A stretch of 64,000 nucleotides of DNA, taken from assembly GCA_016793465.1 (NCBI GenBank), contig JAEUJW010000039.1, forward strand, positions 417,589 to 481,588, given 5' to 3'. Shown here piece by piece: positions 1 to 8,313 of this stretch (positions are counted from its first letter, which is position 1; each line of letters starts with the position of its first letter). Origin of the DNA: Myxococcales bacterium. GTDB lineage: Bacteria; Myxococcota; Polyangia; Nannocystales; Nannocystaceae. The notes under the pieces are model-generated. The model ran no database searches, had not been told where the DNA came from, and saw nothing but the letters and a program-made list of their open reading frames with translations. The position numbers were made by a program, and so were the translations under genes.

Positions 1-1050
1 GTCGAGGTTGCGGTGCAGGGTCTTGGCCAGGATGATCGCGGTGTCGATGTCGCCGCACTGCTCGTCGCCGCAGCTGAGCAGCACGCCGACGCTGGCGTCG
101 GTGTCGATGAAGGCGACGGCCTGCACGCCCTCGGCGGACAGCACGTAGGTCTCGGGCGTGATCTCGCTGGTGACCTTGACCGCGCCCATGGTCTCCTTGA
201 TGGTGTCGCGGATCGGGTCCATGCCGTTCGGCGGGGCCCGCCACACGCGGAAGGCGATGTCGTAGGCCTCCTCGCGGCCGACCGCCTGGAAGTGCACGCC
301 GTGGTAGAAGCTCTTGCGCTCGAGGTCGGGGAGGTCGCTGATCTCGAAGTTGTCGGGGTAGCCGGTGCGCAGGCGGACCTCGTCGGGGCTCAGCAGGGCG
401 GTGGCGTCGAGCCACTCGGCGGCCTTCTGCGCGGGCTTGCCGGCCTCGGGCTCGTCGGCGGCCTTGCCGGCGCCGCCGAGCTTGCGGAAGAGGTCGAGGT
501 TGGCGAGATCCTGCTCCCACAGGGTGCCGCGCCGTAAGGCCCGCGGCGCGGACAGGAACAGCAGGTGCTCGGCGTGCGAGTCGGTCTCACGCCACTTGCG
601 CAGCTCGACCCTGTTGTGGCGCACCGTGAAGTCGGAGCGGGCGCCGCCCTCGTACAGCGCGTCCGAGCGGTAGCCGAGGAAGCCGCGCTTGTAGACGACG
701 AGGTGGAAGGCGACGAGCCGCACGGTGCCGCCGCGGACGCTGAGCCTGGCCGGCGGGACGCGGTAGCGACCGGCGGGGTCGGTGGTGGTGCTGTACGTTT
801 CCGAGCCGTAGGGGCCGATGAAGCCGTCCCCGCGGTCGTAGGCCCAGGTGCCGACGACGACGGCGTCGGCGATCGGCTCGCCGGTGGCGAGGTCGACGAC
901 CTGGCCGTCGAACGGTCCGAGCAGGGTGCTGTCGGTCACCTGGTCGCGCGCGCCGACGAAGGTCGAGGGCCGCACCAGCGGGGCACATCCGGCCATCAGC
1001 GCGAGCAGCACACACCACCACGCGGGCCCGGCCAACCGGCGGTACGGCAC
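1..1050 (-). CDS. Lipoprotein with carboxypeptidase-regulatory-like domain (3' end beyond window)
   Basis: A continuous frame of 350 codons runs off the left edge, so the C-terminus is missing. The chosen GTG start puts a hydrophobic stretch directly before a lipobox ALMAGC, with the lipid-modified Cys at residue 22, so an envelope-anchored lipoprotein is predicted. Residues about 42-125 (FDGQVVDLATGEPIADAVV, later DPAGRYRVPPARL) look like a carboxypeptidase regulatory-like beta-sandwich, a common extracellular module in myxobacterial surface proteins. The remaining sequence contains charged and aromatic segments that I do not recognise. No clear Shine-Dalgarno precedes the start. The coding call rests on the lipobox and domain; the function is unknown. 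Confidence 0.75.
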   Translation of the reverse strand, partial: MPYRRLAGPAWWCVLLALMAGCAPLVRPSTFVGARDQVTDSTLLGPFDGQVVDLATGEPIADAVVVGTWAYDRGDGFIGPYGSETYSTTTDPAGRYRVPPARLSVRGGTVRLVAFHLVVYKRGFLGYRSDALYEGGARSDFTVRHNRVELRKWRETDSHAEHLLFLSAPRALRRGTLWEQDLANLDLFRKLGGAGKAADEPEAGKPAQKAAEWLDATALLSPDEVRLRTGYPDNFEISDLPDLERKSFYHGVHFQAVGREEAYDIAFRVWRAPPNGMDPIRDTIKETMGAVKVTSEITPETYVLSAEGVQAVAFIDTDASVGVLLSCGDEQCGDIDTAIILAKTLHRNLD

Positions 1051-1208
1051 CGGAAATTTCCGACCCGGCGGGGCGTGAGGTGGATTTGCGGGAGCGGCGC
1101 TCAATTGACGGCGTGCAGCGCGGCCGATAGGCTCAGAAGGCCGGTGCTGGCGCGGGTCTATCCCACGCGGTGGGCCCTGGCAAGCCTTTCCCGGAGGATC
1201 GGCCGCGG

Positions 1209-2654
1209 ATGTCGGAATGGAGCCCCTGCCCCGCGTGTGGTACCGAGAACGGCGCATCGTCGTCGGTCTGTCGGATCTGCGGCTATCGCCTCGACGCTGC
1301 CGACGGCAGCGACTCGCACAAGTGTGCCCGCTGCGGCGCCGGCCTCGGCGCGGGCTTCGAGTTCTGCCAGACCTGCGGGCTGCGCGTGCACTCGCGGCGG
1401 CCGCGGCCGGTGACGTCGAGCCTGAAGCTGGTCCAGCGCGGGCCCGGCGGCGAACCGCAGGTCGGTGAGATCGGCGACGTCGGCGCTGCCATGGGGGTCG
1501 AAGCATCCGGGGCCCAGCCCGTACCGTCGCGGACGGCCGAGGCTTCCCATGAGGTGCCGTCGCGGATGCCGGAGGCGCCGAGCTCCCAGACCGCCGCGAG
1601 CCCGCCGACGCCGCGCCCGCAGGGCGCCGCGAGCCCGCCGACGCCGATCTCCCAGAGCGCCGCGAGCCCGCCGACGCCGCAGCAGGCGGCGAGCTTCCAG
1701 TCGGCGCCGACGCCGGGCTCCCAGAGCGCCGCGAGCCCGCCGACGCCGCAGCAGGCGGCGAGCTTCCAGTCGGCGCCGACGCCCGCCCAGCCGGCGGCGT
1801 CGGTGCCGATGCAACCGGCGGGGCAGATCGCGTTCACGCCGGAGCCGCAGGCCCGCGTGGCGGCCGCGGCCCAGGGTCAGGGGCAGCCGCCGGCGCCGCC
1901 CGACTGGACGCCGCCGGAGCAGACGCGGCCGTCGCCCGGGCAGCCGTCGGCGCCGATGTCGAACCCGCGGCGGGCGCCCGGGGCCAACGCGCTGCGCCTG
2001 GTGCTGGTCCAGCGCGACGGCTCGGAGGGCGAGGTGGTGCCGCTGGGCGACGCGCCGCTGACGATCGGCCGCACGCACGCGGACCTGCGCTTCACCGGCG
2101 ACGAGTTCCTCGAGGCGACGCACGCCCGCATCGAGCCGATCCCGCCGGCCCGCGGCGAGCTCGGCGGGGTGCGGGTGATCGACCTCGGGACCCACAACGG
2201 GGTGTTCCTGCGGATCTCCCGGCCCGAGGCGGTGTACCCGGGCGACCTGTTCCTGCTCGGGCACCACCTGCTGCGGCTCGAGAACGTGCCGCCGGCCGGG
2301 CGCGAGCAGGACGCGCCGCACGGGGTCAAGCGCTTCGGCACGCCGCTGCTGCCGGCGTGGGGCCGGCTGGTGCTGATCGGCGCGGGCGGGGCCGAGGCCG
2401 AGAGCCACTACCTGCGCCACCTGCAGGTCGTGTTCGGGCGCGAGCTCGGCGACATCGTGTTCCCCGCCGATCCGTTCGTGTCGTGGCAGCACGCGCAGCT
2501 GACGGCCGAGGTCCGCGCCGACGGCATGGGCGTGACCCTGACCGACCTGCGCTCGGCCAACGGGACCTATCTGCGGACCCGCGGGGATGTCATCCTCCAA
2601 CCTGGCGACATGTTCCGCGTCGGCGACCAGATCTTTCGCGTGAGGATGCACTAG
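1209..2654 (+). CDS. Zinc-ribbon protein with two FHA domains
   Basis: A 481-residue protein. Residues 6-55 hold two CxxC...CxxC zinc ribbons (CPACG/CRICG and CARCG/CQTCG). A long Pro/Ala/Ser linker follows (about 95-255), containing an exact 23-residue tandem repeat. Two FHA domains are recognisable: one at about 263-360 (IGRTHADLRF, ATHARIE, GTHNGVF) and one at about 383-478 (FGRELGDIVF, SWQHAQL, SANGTYL). FHA domains bind phosphothreonine, so this is a candidate reader of kinase output. The ATG at 1209 has GGAGG about 11 nt upstream and excludes a non-conserved upstream extension. The PP2C phosphatase gene begins 1 nt after its stop, so the two are probably translationally coupled and act on the same phosphoproteins. 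Confidence 0.9.
   Translation: MSEWSPCPACGTENGASSSVCRICGYRLDAADGSDSHKCARCGAGLGAGFEFCQTCGLRVHSRRPRPVTSSLKLVQRGPGGEPQVGEIGDVGAAMGVEASGAQPVPSRTAEASHEVPSRMPEAPSSQTAASPPTPRPQGAASPPTPISQSAASPPTPQQAASFQSAPTPGSQSAASPPTPQQAASFQSAPTPAQPAASVPMQPAGQIAFTPEPQARVAAAAQGQGQPPAPPDWTPPEQTRPSPGQPSAPMSNPRRAPGANALRLVLVQRDGSEGEVVPLGDAPLTIGRTHADLRFTGDEFLEATHARIEPIPPARGELGGVRVIDLGTHNGVFLRISRPEAVYPGDLFLLGHHLLRLENVPPAGREQDAPHGVKRFGTPLLPAWGRLVLIGAGGAEAESHYLRHLQVVFGRELGDIVFPADPFVSWQHAQLTAEVRADGMGVTLTDLRSANGTYLRTRGDVILQPGDMFRVGDQIFRVRMH
1653..1790 (+). repeat. In-frame 69-bp tandem repeat in the FHA protein linker
   Basis: Two adjacent 69-bp copies begin at 1653 and 1722 and encode the same 23-residue Ser/Ala/Pro/Gln-rich unit (core AASPPTPQQAASFQSAPTP). 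Shorter AASPPTP motifs lie just upstream. The length is a multiple of three, so the duplication only lengthens the flexible linker between zinc ribbon and FHA domains. Confidence 0.9.
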
Positions 2655-2655
2655 G

Positions 2656-3510
2656 GTGGCGCAGGTCGAGGTGTTCGCGAGGACCGAGGTCGGTTGCGTC
2701 CGCAAGCGCAACGAGGACGCGTTCATGGTCGTGAACCTGGCGACGCGGGAGGTCGGGCTGCACTCCGGCGAGCGCGTGCAGGCGCTGACGACCGCGGGCT
2801 CGCTGATCGCGGTGTGCGACGGCATGGGCGGGGCGGCCGCGGGCGAGGTGGCGTCGGACATCGCGGCCCGCACGGTCGGCGAGACCATGCTCGGGCTCTC
2901 GCCGTTCCCGACCAGCGAGGCGGCCACGGCGGGGCTGCTGCAGGCGGTCACGGCGGTCAACAACGCGATCCGCGAGGCGGCCGCCGGCGACCCGGCCCAC
3001 CACGGCATGGGCACGACGATGACCGCGGCGCTGGCGTGCGGGCCGGAGCTGGTGATCGCCCACGTCGGCGACTCGCGGGCGTACCTCCGCCGCGGGCGCT
3101 CGCTGACCCAGCTGACCACCGATCACAGCATCGTCGGCCAGCTGGTCGCGGCCGGGCGCCTGCAGCCCGAGCAGGCCCGCCACTACGAGCACCGCAACGT
3201 GCTGCTGCAGGCCCTCGGCGTGCAGGCGCGGGTCGGGCCGGAGGTGATCGTGGCCCAGCTGCGCGCGGGCGACGTGCTGCTGCTGTGCTCCGACGGGCTG
3301 ACCGGGCCGCTGCCGGACGACGCGATCCTCGAGCTGATGCTGCGCTACCAGGACCCGGTGCGCTGCTGCCGGGCGCTGACCGAGGCGGCCTGCGCGGCGG
3401 GCGGGCCCGACAACGTCACGGTGGCGGTGGCCCGCTTCACCGGCGAGGGCCTGGCGCTGCCGCAGGGGCGCGAAGAGGTGGCGATCGTGCGCACGCAGCA
3501 CACGATCTGA
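2656..3510 (+). CDS. PP2C-family serine/threonine protein phosphatase
   Basis: A 284-residue soluble PP2C phosphatase (PrpC/Stp type) that would dephosphorylate Ser/Thr kinase substrates using two metal ions. Motifs in order: RKRNEDAFM near the N-terminus, CDGMGGAAAGEVAS (metal-binding Asp, residues about 54-67), GMGTTMTAAL, HVGDSRAYLRR, LTTDHSIVGQLV, LLLCSDGLTG and GGPDNVTVAVARF. The GTG start lies 1 nt after the stop of the FHA gene, indicating an operon. The length matches the catalytic core alone, without a membrane segment. The 3' end runs into a palindromic repeat shared with the convergent thioredoxin-like gene. Confidence 0.95.
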   Translation: MAQVEVFARTEVGCVRKRNEDAFMVVNLATREVGLHSGERVQALTTAGSLIAVCDGMGGAAAGEVASDIAARTVGETMLGLSPFPTSEAATAGLLQAVTAVNNAIREAAAGDPAHHGMGTTMTAALACGPELVIAHVGDSRAYLRRGRSLTQLTTDHSIVGQLVAAGRLQPEQARHYEHRNVLLQALGVQARVGPEVIVAQLRAGDVLLLCSDGLTGPLPDDAILELMLRYQDPVRCCRALTEAACAAGGPDNVTVAVARFTGEGLALPQGREEVAIVRTQHTI

Positions 3511-3621
3511 GCTGTCCCGCGGGACAGGTCGATCAGGGCCGGGGGCTGCGCGGAGAGGCGGCGACGGTGCACGCGGCGCGCGAGCCGAGCTGTCCCGCGG
3601 GACAGGTCGATCACGGCCGGC
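3509..3621. repeat. Two copies of a 35-bp repeat with a 16-bp perfect palindrome
   Basis: Copies at 3509-3543 and 3587-3621 match at 33 of 35 positions. Each contains the perfect palindrome CTGTCCCGCGGGACAG (3512-3527 and 3590-3605). The first copy abuts the PP2C stop codon; the second contains the stop codon of the convergent thioredoxin-like gene. Position between two convergent 3' ends suggests a bidirectional transcription terminator, though no T-tract follows. Confidence 0.7.
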
Positions 3622-4129
3622 GGCGGGCGTCGATCAGCGGCTTCAGGCGGGCGACGATGTTGGCGGCGGCGCCGGGGCCCTTGACGCCGCCCTGCAAGGA
3701 GTCGCCGCTGGCCCGGCCGTCCGCGCCGGGGAACGCGAACAGCGGCACGTACTGCGAGCTGTAGCCGTCGGCGGCCAGGCGCTCGCGGTCGCGGTCGAGG
3801 TCGAACTCGAGGAAGCGGACGCCGGGGAAGTCGGCGTCGAGGGCGCCGGCGTCGAGGGCCGCGTGGAAGGCGACGCACGGCTCGCACCACGCGGCGCCGA
3901 CGTAGACGACGAGCAGGTCGTCGGGCGCGCCGGCCTGCTCGGCGACGACGGCCTCGGCGGCGCTGCCGCGGCGCGGGGCCTTGACGATGCGGGGCGGCGC
4001 GGCGGGTCCGGCGGCAGGAGCTGCGGGCGCGGTCGGGGCGTCGGCGGACTCGTGTTCGGGCGGCGGGGCGCCGGGGGCCGGGTTGCCGCAGGCGGCGAGC
4101 AGGACGAGGACGAGGGCGCGGCGAGGCAT
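3611..4129 (-). CDS. Thioredoxin-like lipoprotein
   Basis: A 172-residue protein. MPRRALVLVLLAACG is a compact lipoprotein signal with the Cys at residue 14, followed by an Ala/Pro/Glu-rich linker to about residue 50 and then a thioredoxin-fold domain. The active-site motif is AAWCEPC (CxxC, residues about 79-85), preceded by the strand LLVVYVGA. The cis-Pro position is in YVPLFAF. A thiol-disulfide role at the outer face of a membrane is expected from the family; the partner is unknown. The divergent acyltransferase gene starts about 80 nt away. The last codons lie inside the palindromic repeat. Confidence 0.85.
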   Translation of the reverse strand: MPRRALVLVLLAACGNPAPGAPPPEHESADAPTAPAAPAAGPAAPPRIVKAPRRGSAAEAVVAEQAGAPDDLLVVYVGAAWCEPCVAFHAALDAGALDADFPGVRFLEFDLDRDRERLAADGYSSQYVPLFAFPGADGRASGDSLQGGVKGPGAAANIVARLKPLIDARRRP

Positions 4130-4211
4130 GCCGGCCGCCAGTGTGCCCGCGCTGACGCGGCGGCGACAAGTGGTCGACACGGCCGCGGTGGTTTGGCAAG
4201 GTGCGCGGGCC

Positions 4212-4961
4212 TTGAAGGTCGTCCTTTCGGCATTCTTCTGGCTGTACCTGGCCGTCAGCCTGGCGGTGTTCTGGGTGGTGGTCGCGCCGCTGTGGCTGGT
4301 GATCGCGCCGTTCGACCGGCGGCGCCGCTTCTCGCACTGGTACGCGTGGACGTGGGCCAACCACTACGTGCGCCTGTCGCCGTTCTGGCGGGTGCACGTG
4401 CGCGGGCGCGAGAAGATCGCGGACGACAAGACGTACGTGCTGGTCGCCAACCACCAGTCGCTCGGCGACATCTTCGTGCTGTACGGGCTGCGCAAACACT
4501 TTAAATGGGTGGCCAAGGACTCGCTGTTCTGGGTGCCGCTGCTCGGGTGGATGATGTGGATGGCCGACTACGTGCCGATCCGCCGCGGCGACGCCGACAG
4601 CCGCGAGCGCATGATGGCGGGCTGCATGGCCCACCTGCGCCGCGGCTCGTCGATCCTGATGTTCCCCGAGGGCACGCGCTCGCGCGACGGGGAGATCCAG
4701 CAGTTTCGCCGCGGGGCGTTCGCGCTGGCGATCGCGGCGGGCGTGCCGGTGGTGCCGATCGTGATCGACGGCTCGCTGCGCGCGCTGCCCAGCGGGACGT
4801 GGATCTTCAGGCAGGACGGCGTGCTCGACGTGCGCCTGCAGGTGCTCGACCCGGTCGACCCGGCCGGGTTCGACGAGGCCGGGCTGCAGGCCGAGGTGCG
4901 CCGGCGCATGGTCGAGGGGCTGGCCGAGCTCCGCGGGCCGCGCGCCGTGCGTCCTGTGTGA
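4212..4961 (+). CDS. PlsC-family 1-acylglycerol-3-phosphate acyltransferase
   Basis: A 249-residue membrane acyltransferase. It shows the PlsC signatures NHQSLGD (HX4D catalytic motif, near residue 80) and FPEGTRS (acceptor-binding), plus VPVVPIVIDGS. An N-terminal hydrophobic helix (about 2-30) anchors it to the inner membrane. It would acylate lysophosphatidic acid in phospholipid synthesis. The start is uncertain. I chose TTG at 4212 because AAGG lies about 10 nt upstream and the helix then begins the protein; GTG at 4188 is an in-frame alternative. An ATG at 4128 would overlap the divergent thioredoxin-like start codon and is less likely. Confidence 0.85.
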   Translation: MKVVLSAFFWLYLAVSLAVFWVVVAPLWLVIAPFDRRRRFSHWYAWTWANHYVRLSPFWRVHVRGREKIADDKTYVLVANHQSLGDIFVLYGLRKHFKWVAKDSLFWVPLLGWMMWMADYVPIRRGDADSRERMMAGCMAHLRRGSSILMFPEGTRSRDGEIQQFRRGAFALAIAAGVPVVPIVIDGSLRALPSGTWIFRQDGVLDVRLQVLDPVDPAGFDEAGLQAEVRRRMVEGLAELRGPRAVRPV

Positions 4962-5026
4962 CCGCGGCGCACGCGGACCTGCAGGTTGACGCGCGTCACA
5001 GGCGGTCCGCGGACGCGAGCCCCGTG

Positions 5027-5055
5027 TTGTCCGGCCGACGCGGGCGCGTTAACCT
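5027..5055 (+). promoter_or_regulatory. Candidate sigma-70-type promoter of the small FHA gene
   Basis: TTGTCC (5027-5032), a 17-nt spacer and TAACCT (5050-5055) lie immediately upstream of the GTG at 5065, leaving only 9 nt between the -10-like hexamer and the start codon. The transcript would have little or no leader. Confidence 0.5.
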
Positions 5056-5064
5056 CGAGGCCGC

Positions 5065-5676
5065 GTGGCGACCCTCGGCTTGCAACTGGCGATGCGACCC
5101 GGGCCCAACGCGACGACCTACGCGTTGCCGGCCTACTGCGTGGTCGGGCGCGCCCCGGCCAGCGACATGCTGTGCGCCGACCCCAGCGTGTCGGGCCAAC
5201 ACGCGGCGTTCCAGTGGACGGGCAGCGAGTGGCTGCTGCACGACCTCGGCAGCCGCAACGGGACGATCGTCGACAACCGCCGCGTGTTCTCGGGCGGGCG
5301 CGCGACGCTTACGGTCGGCTCGCGCCTGCAATTCGGGGCCGACCCGTCCGTGTGGATCGTCCGCGATCTGACGCCGCCGCCGCTGATGGCCCAGCAACTG
5401 ACGCGACGGGTCGTCCGCGTGGCGCATGACGGGGTGCTGACGCTGCCCGACGAGCGGACGCACTGGCGGGTCTCGCAGGACGCGAGCGGGGCGTGGGTGG
5501 CCTCGCGCGGCGGGGAGTCGCGGCCGATCGAGGACCGGGCGATCCTCGCGGTCGACGCCGAGCTGTGGCGGGTGTACCTGCCGCAGGCGCGCGGCGACCG
5601 GCCGCAGGGGCGCGCGGTGGATCTGTCGGCGACGTTCACCTCGGGGCTGCCGTCGCTGGCCGCGGGCCGCCGCTGA
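5065..5676 (+). CDS. FHA domain protein
   Basis: A 203-residue protein with one FHA domain at about residues 22-95: VVGRAPASDMLCAD, SVSGQHAAFQW, DLGSRNGTIVDNRRV. The Arg, Ser and Asn of the phosphopeptide-binding loops are present, so phosphothreonine binding is likely. The C-terminal half (about 110-203) is Arg/Ala-rich with no recognised domain. No signal peptide or membrane segment is visible. It is monocistronic, with its own promoter-like sequence. Its likely partners are the kinases elsewhere in the chromosome; nothing adjacent identifies one. Confidence 0.85.
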   Translation: MATLGLQLAMRPGPNATTYALPAYCVVGRAPASDMLCADPSVSGQHAAFQWTGSEWLLHDLGSRNGTIVDNRRVFSGGRATLTVGSRLQFGADPSVWIVRDLTPPPLMAQQLTRRVVRVAHDGVLTLPDERTHWRVSQDASGAWVASRGGESRPIEDRAILAVDAELWRVYLPQARGDRPQGRAVDLSATFTSGLPSLAAGRR

Positions 5677-5785
5677 GGCCGTGCGGACGTCGAGGCCGCG
5701 TCGAGCGCTCAGGGCTCGTCGACGGCGGCAGGTCTCGCGGTCGTCGGCGGACGGCGCGACGCGCCTCGGGGTCGCGGCGTCGGGC

Positions 5786-8071
5786 TCAGCCGCCGTCGGC
5801 GGCGGGCGCGGGCGCGGCGGCCTTGGCGGGCTTGGTGTACTTGGTGGCGCGCAGCACGGTGCGGTTGTTCTTGGCCCGGCCGGCGGCGGTCATGTTGACG
5901 GCGACGGGGCGGGAGGCGCCGTAGCCGGTGGCCTTGACGCGCTCGGGGCCGACGCCCTTGCCGAGCAGGTGGTTGCGGACGTTGTCGGCGCGCTCCTGGG
6001 TCTTCTGCTTGGGGTTGCCGCGGTCGTCGCTGTGCACGCCGATCTCGATCTCCTCGTACTCGGGGTGGGCGCGCAGGAACGCGGCGAGCTCGTCGAGCAG
6101 CGGGAGGGTCTTCTCGCTGGGGGCGTTGCCGTCGTACTTGATGCCCTTCTTCAGGCGGATCGACTTGCCCTTGGCGACCACGTTGGGCGTCGCCGGCGGG
6201 ACGGCGCGGGCGAGCGTGGTCTTGATCGCGGTCGGCTGATCGCCGGCGGCGACGGTGAAGGTCAGCGACTTGTCCTCGAAGCCCTCGGCCTGGGCCAGCG
6301 CGGTGTAGTCGCCGGCCGGCAGCTCGAGGCGGATCTGGCCCGGCGGGTCGGTGCGGAACGGCTCGTTGACGCCCATGCCGGACACGCTGAGGGTGACGAG
6401 GATCGGCGCGCCGGACTCGTCGGTGAAGGCGCCCTCGAGCAGGCCGACCGGCGGCGTGTTGGCCACGTCCATGGTGATCGTGAGGGTCGTGTCCTCGCCG
6501 GGCTTGACGTCGGCGCTGACGTCCTTGGTGGCCTTGTTCGGCATCTCGACGTTGATGGCGACGCTGCCCTCGGGGAAGCGGTACGAGGTGAAGTTGCCGG
6601 CCTCGTCGGTGAGGATGGTGTTGCCGCCGTTGCCGGGGAAGCGGACCTTGGCGTCGGCGACCGGGGCGCCGGTGCTGTCGACGACCACGCCGACGACGCG
6701 GCCGTCGATGACGGCGGGCGGCGGGAGCTCGCTCGGGGTCGCGGCCGGGACCTCCTTGACGACGGGGTTGGGGTCGATGGCCCAGCCGAGGCCGAGGATG
6801 ACCTGCCAGGGGGCGACGGGCGGGCCGTATTCGAAGTTCGGCGAGACCATGCCGACGTCGGCGGCGAGGTCGAGGTGGAGGCCGGAGATGACGTTGGCGC
6901 GCAGGCCGAGGGTCGCCCACATCGACGAGCGCGGCAGCGGCGAGGGCGTGGCGTTGGCCTGGCGGAAGGCGGTCATCTCCTGGGTGGCGATGTCCCAGCT
7001 GAGCTCGGCGATGGGGTCGATGCCGAACTGCTTCTCTTTGCCGAGGCGGACCGGGAAGTCGAAGCCGTAGCGCATGCGCACGCGGCTCGGGTTGATGCCG
7101 AGGGCGAAGCGCGAGACCTCGCGGCTGGTCGCGTCGGTGACCTTCTCGAAGTCGTAGAGCTTGCTCGAGTTGTCGAGCATCCAGCCGATGTTGGTGGTGA
7201 AGCGGAACGGGAAGTTCTTCTTCGTCAGGTAGCGGACGTCGAGGGTGAACAGGAGGTCGATGTTGAAGTTGACCTTGTTGGTCAGCAGCTTGCTCGGGCC
7301 CGACAGCAGGCCGAGGCCGACGAGGCCGCCGACGCCGATCGCGCCGCCGCGGACGAACCTGTGGGCGCCCTTGACCCCGAAGTCGAGGTCGCCGAGGGCG
7401 AACTGCTGGACCGGGTCCTGGCGGCCGGGCTGGGTGCGGCTGTTGCGGTTGGCCGAGCTGTGCACGGCGAGGAACAGCTCGAGGAACTTCAGCGGGCTGT
7501 AGCCGATGTTGACGGTGCCGCGCACGCGGGCGTGCTCGTCGGGGCCGCCGACGTCGGTGTCGCCGGGGTTGTAGATGAAGCCGCCCTTGCGGAAGAAGTC
7601 GGTGTGCAGGCGGAAGCGGACGGTGTTGCGGGCGCCGGCGTCGGCGAGGTTGGTGTTGAACAGGCCGATGCCGGCGCGCAGGCTGTTGATCTGCGGCTCG
7701 CGGCGGCCGCGGACCATGCCGGGCTCGGTGCCGGCGGTCGTCGGCGCCGGGGCGGCGGCGGCCTCGGCCGTGCCGGCGGCGCCGACGTCGGTGAGGCTGG
7801 CCTCGGCCGAGCCCTCGACGCTGGCGGGGCCCTCGGGCGCGGGCTCGGCGGGGGTCTCGCTCGCGGGCGGGGCCCCGGCGTCGGGCAGCGCGGGCGGACC
7901 CTCGGCGCCGGCGTCGGCGTCGGTGGGCGGGGCGCCGGGGTCTGTCGGCGGCGCCCCCGGATCGGGGACCGGGGCCGCGTCCGCGGGCGGCGGCTCCGCC
8001 TGGGCCGCGGTGGCGATCCACGGCACGCTGAGGCAGATCCCGGAGACCGCGAGGACAGAGGCGCGACGCAT
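5786..8071 (-). CDS. OmpA-family outer-membrane protein with carboxypeptidase-like repeats
   Basis: About 761 residues. MRRASVLAVSGICLSVPW... AAQA is a Sec signal peptide, followed by a Pro/Ala/Glu-rich segment to about residue 90. Residues about 95-400 alternate like a transmembrane beta-barrel (many short amphipathic strands). Two carboxypeptidase-regulatory-like modules follow (VVGVVVDSTGAPVADAKVRF near 450; GLLEGAFTDESGAPILV near 540). The C-terminus (about 640-755) is an OmpA peptidoglycan-binding domain: LLDELAAFLRAHPEYEEIEI, ERADNVRNHLL, GYGASRPVA, NNRTV. It should tie the outer membrane to peptidoglycan. An ATG 21 nt upstream (8092) is an alternative start. Confidence 0.88.
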   Translation of the reverse strand: MRRASVLAVSGICLSVPWIATAAQAEPPPADAAPVPDPGAPPTDPGAPPTDADAGAEGPPALPDAGAPPASETPAEPAPEGPASVEGSAEASLTDVGAAGTAEAAAAPAPTTAGTEPGMVRGRREPQINSLRAGIGLFNTNLADAGARNTVRFRLHTDFFRKGGFIYNPGDTDVGGPDEHARVRGTVNIGYSPLKFLELFLAVHSSANRNSRTQPGRQDPVQQFALGDLDFGVKGAHRFVRGGAIGVGGLVGLGLLSGPSKLLTNKVNFNIDLLFTLDVRYLTKKNFPFRFTTNIGWMLDNSSKLYDFEKVTDATSREVSRFALGINPSRVRMRYGFDFPVRLGKEKQFGIDPIAELSWDIATQEMTAFRQANATPSPLPRSSMWATLGLRANVISGLHLDLAADVGMVSPNFEYGPPVAPWQVILGLGWAIDPNPVVKEVPAATPSELPPPAVIDGRVVGVVVDSTGAPVADAKVRFPGNGGNTILTDEAGNFTSYRFPEGSVAINVEMPNKATKDVSADVKPGEDTTLTITMDVANTPPVGLLEGAFTDESGAPILVTLSVSGMGVNEPFRTDPPGQIRLELPAGDYTALAQAEGFEDKSLTFTVAAGDQPTAIKTTLARAVPPATPNVVAKGKSIRLKKGIKYDGNAPSEKTLPLLDELAAFLRAHPEYEEIEIGVHSDDRGNPKQKTQERADNVRNHLLGKGVGPERVKATGYGASRPVAVNMTAAGRAKNNRTVLRATKYTKPAKAAAPAPAADGG

Positions 8072-8313
8072 ATGCACGGGAGCGTCCACCATCGGCCGCA
8101 CGGCTGTCAAACCTTTCAACGGCGCCGGGCGAGGGCGCACAATCTCGGAGAATTGGCGCCGCGGTCGCGGTCCTGCATCGGTGCGATCGTCGGCGCGGCG
8201 CCGGCGTGGCCGACGGCGGTCCGGAGCGGGGTCCGGCGTCAAATCGCGCGGACGCCGCTGGAGCCCGGAGAATGGGTTTTCGGCGGCCGCGGCGAGTGGG
8301 ATATGGTGGCGCC

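Noticed and set aside
8097..8115. TTGACA on the minus strand upstream of the OmpA-family gene as a promoter
   Set aside because: A perfect -35-like hexamer is present, but no TANNNT or other -10-like sequence lies 16-19 nt downstream of it.
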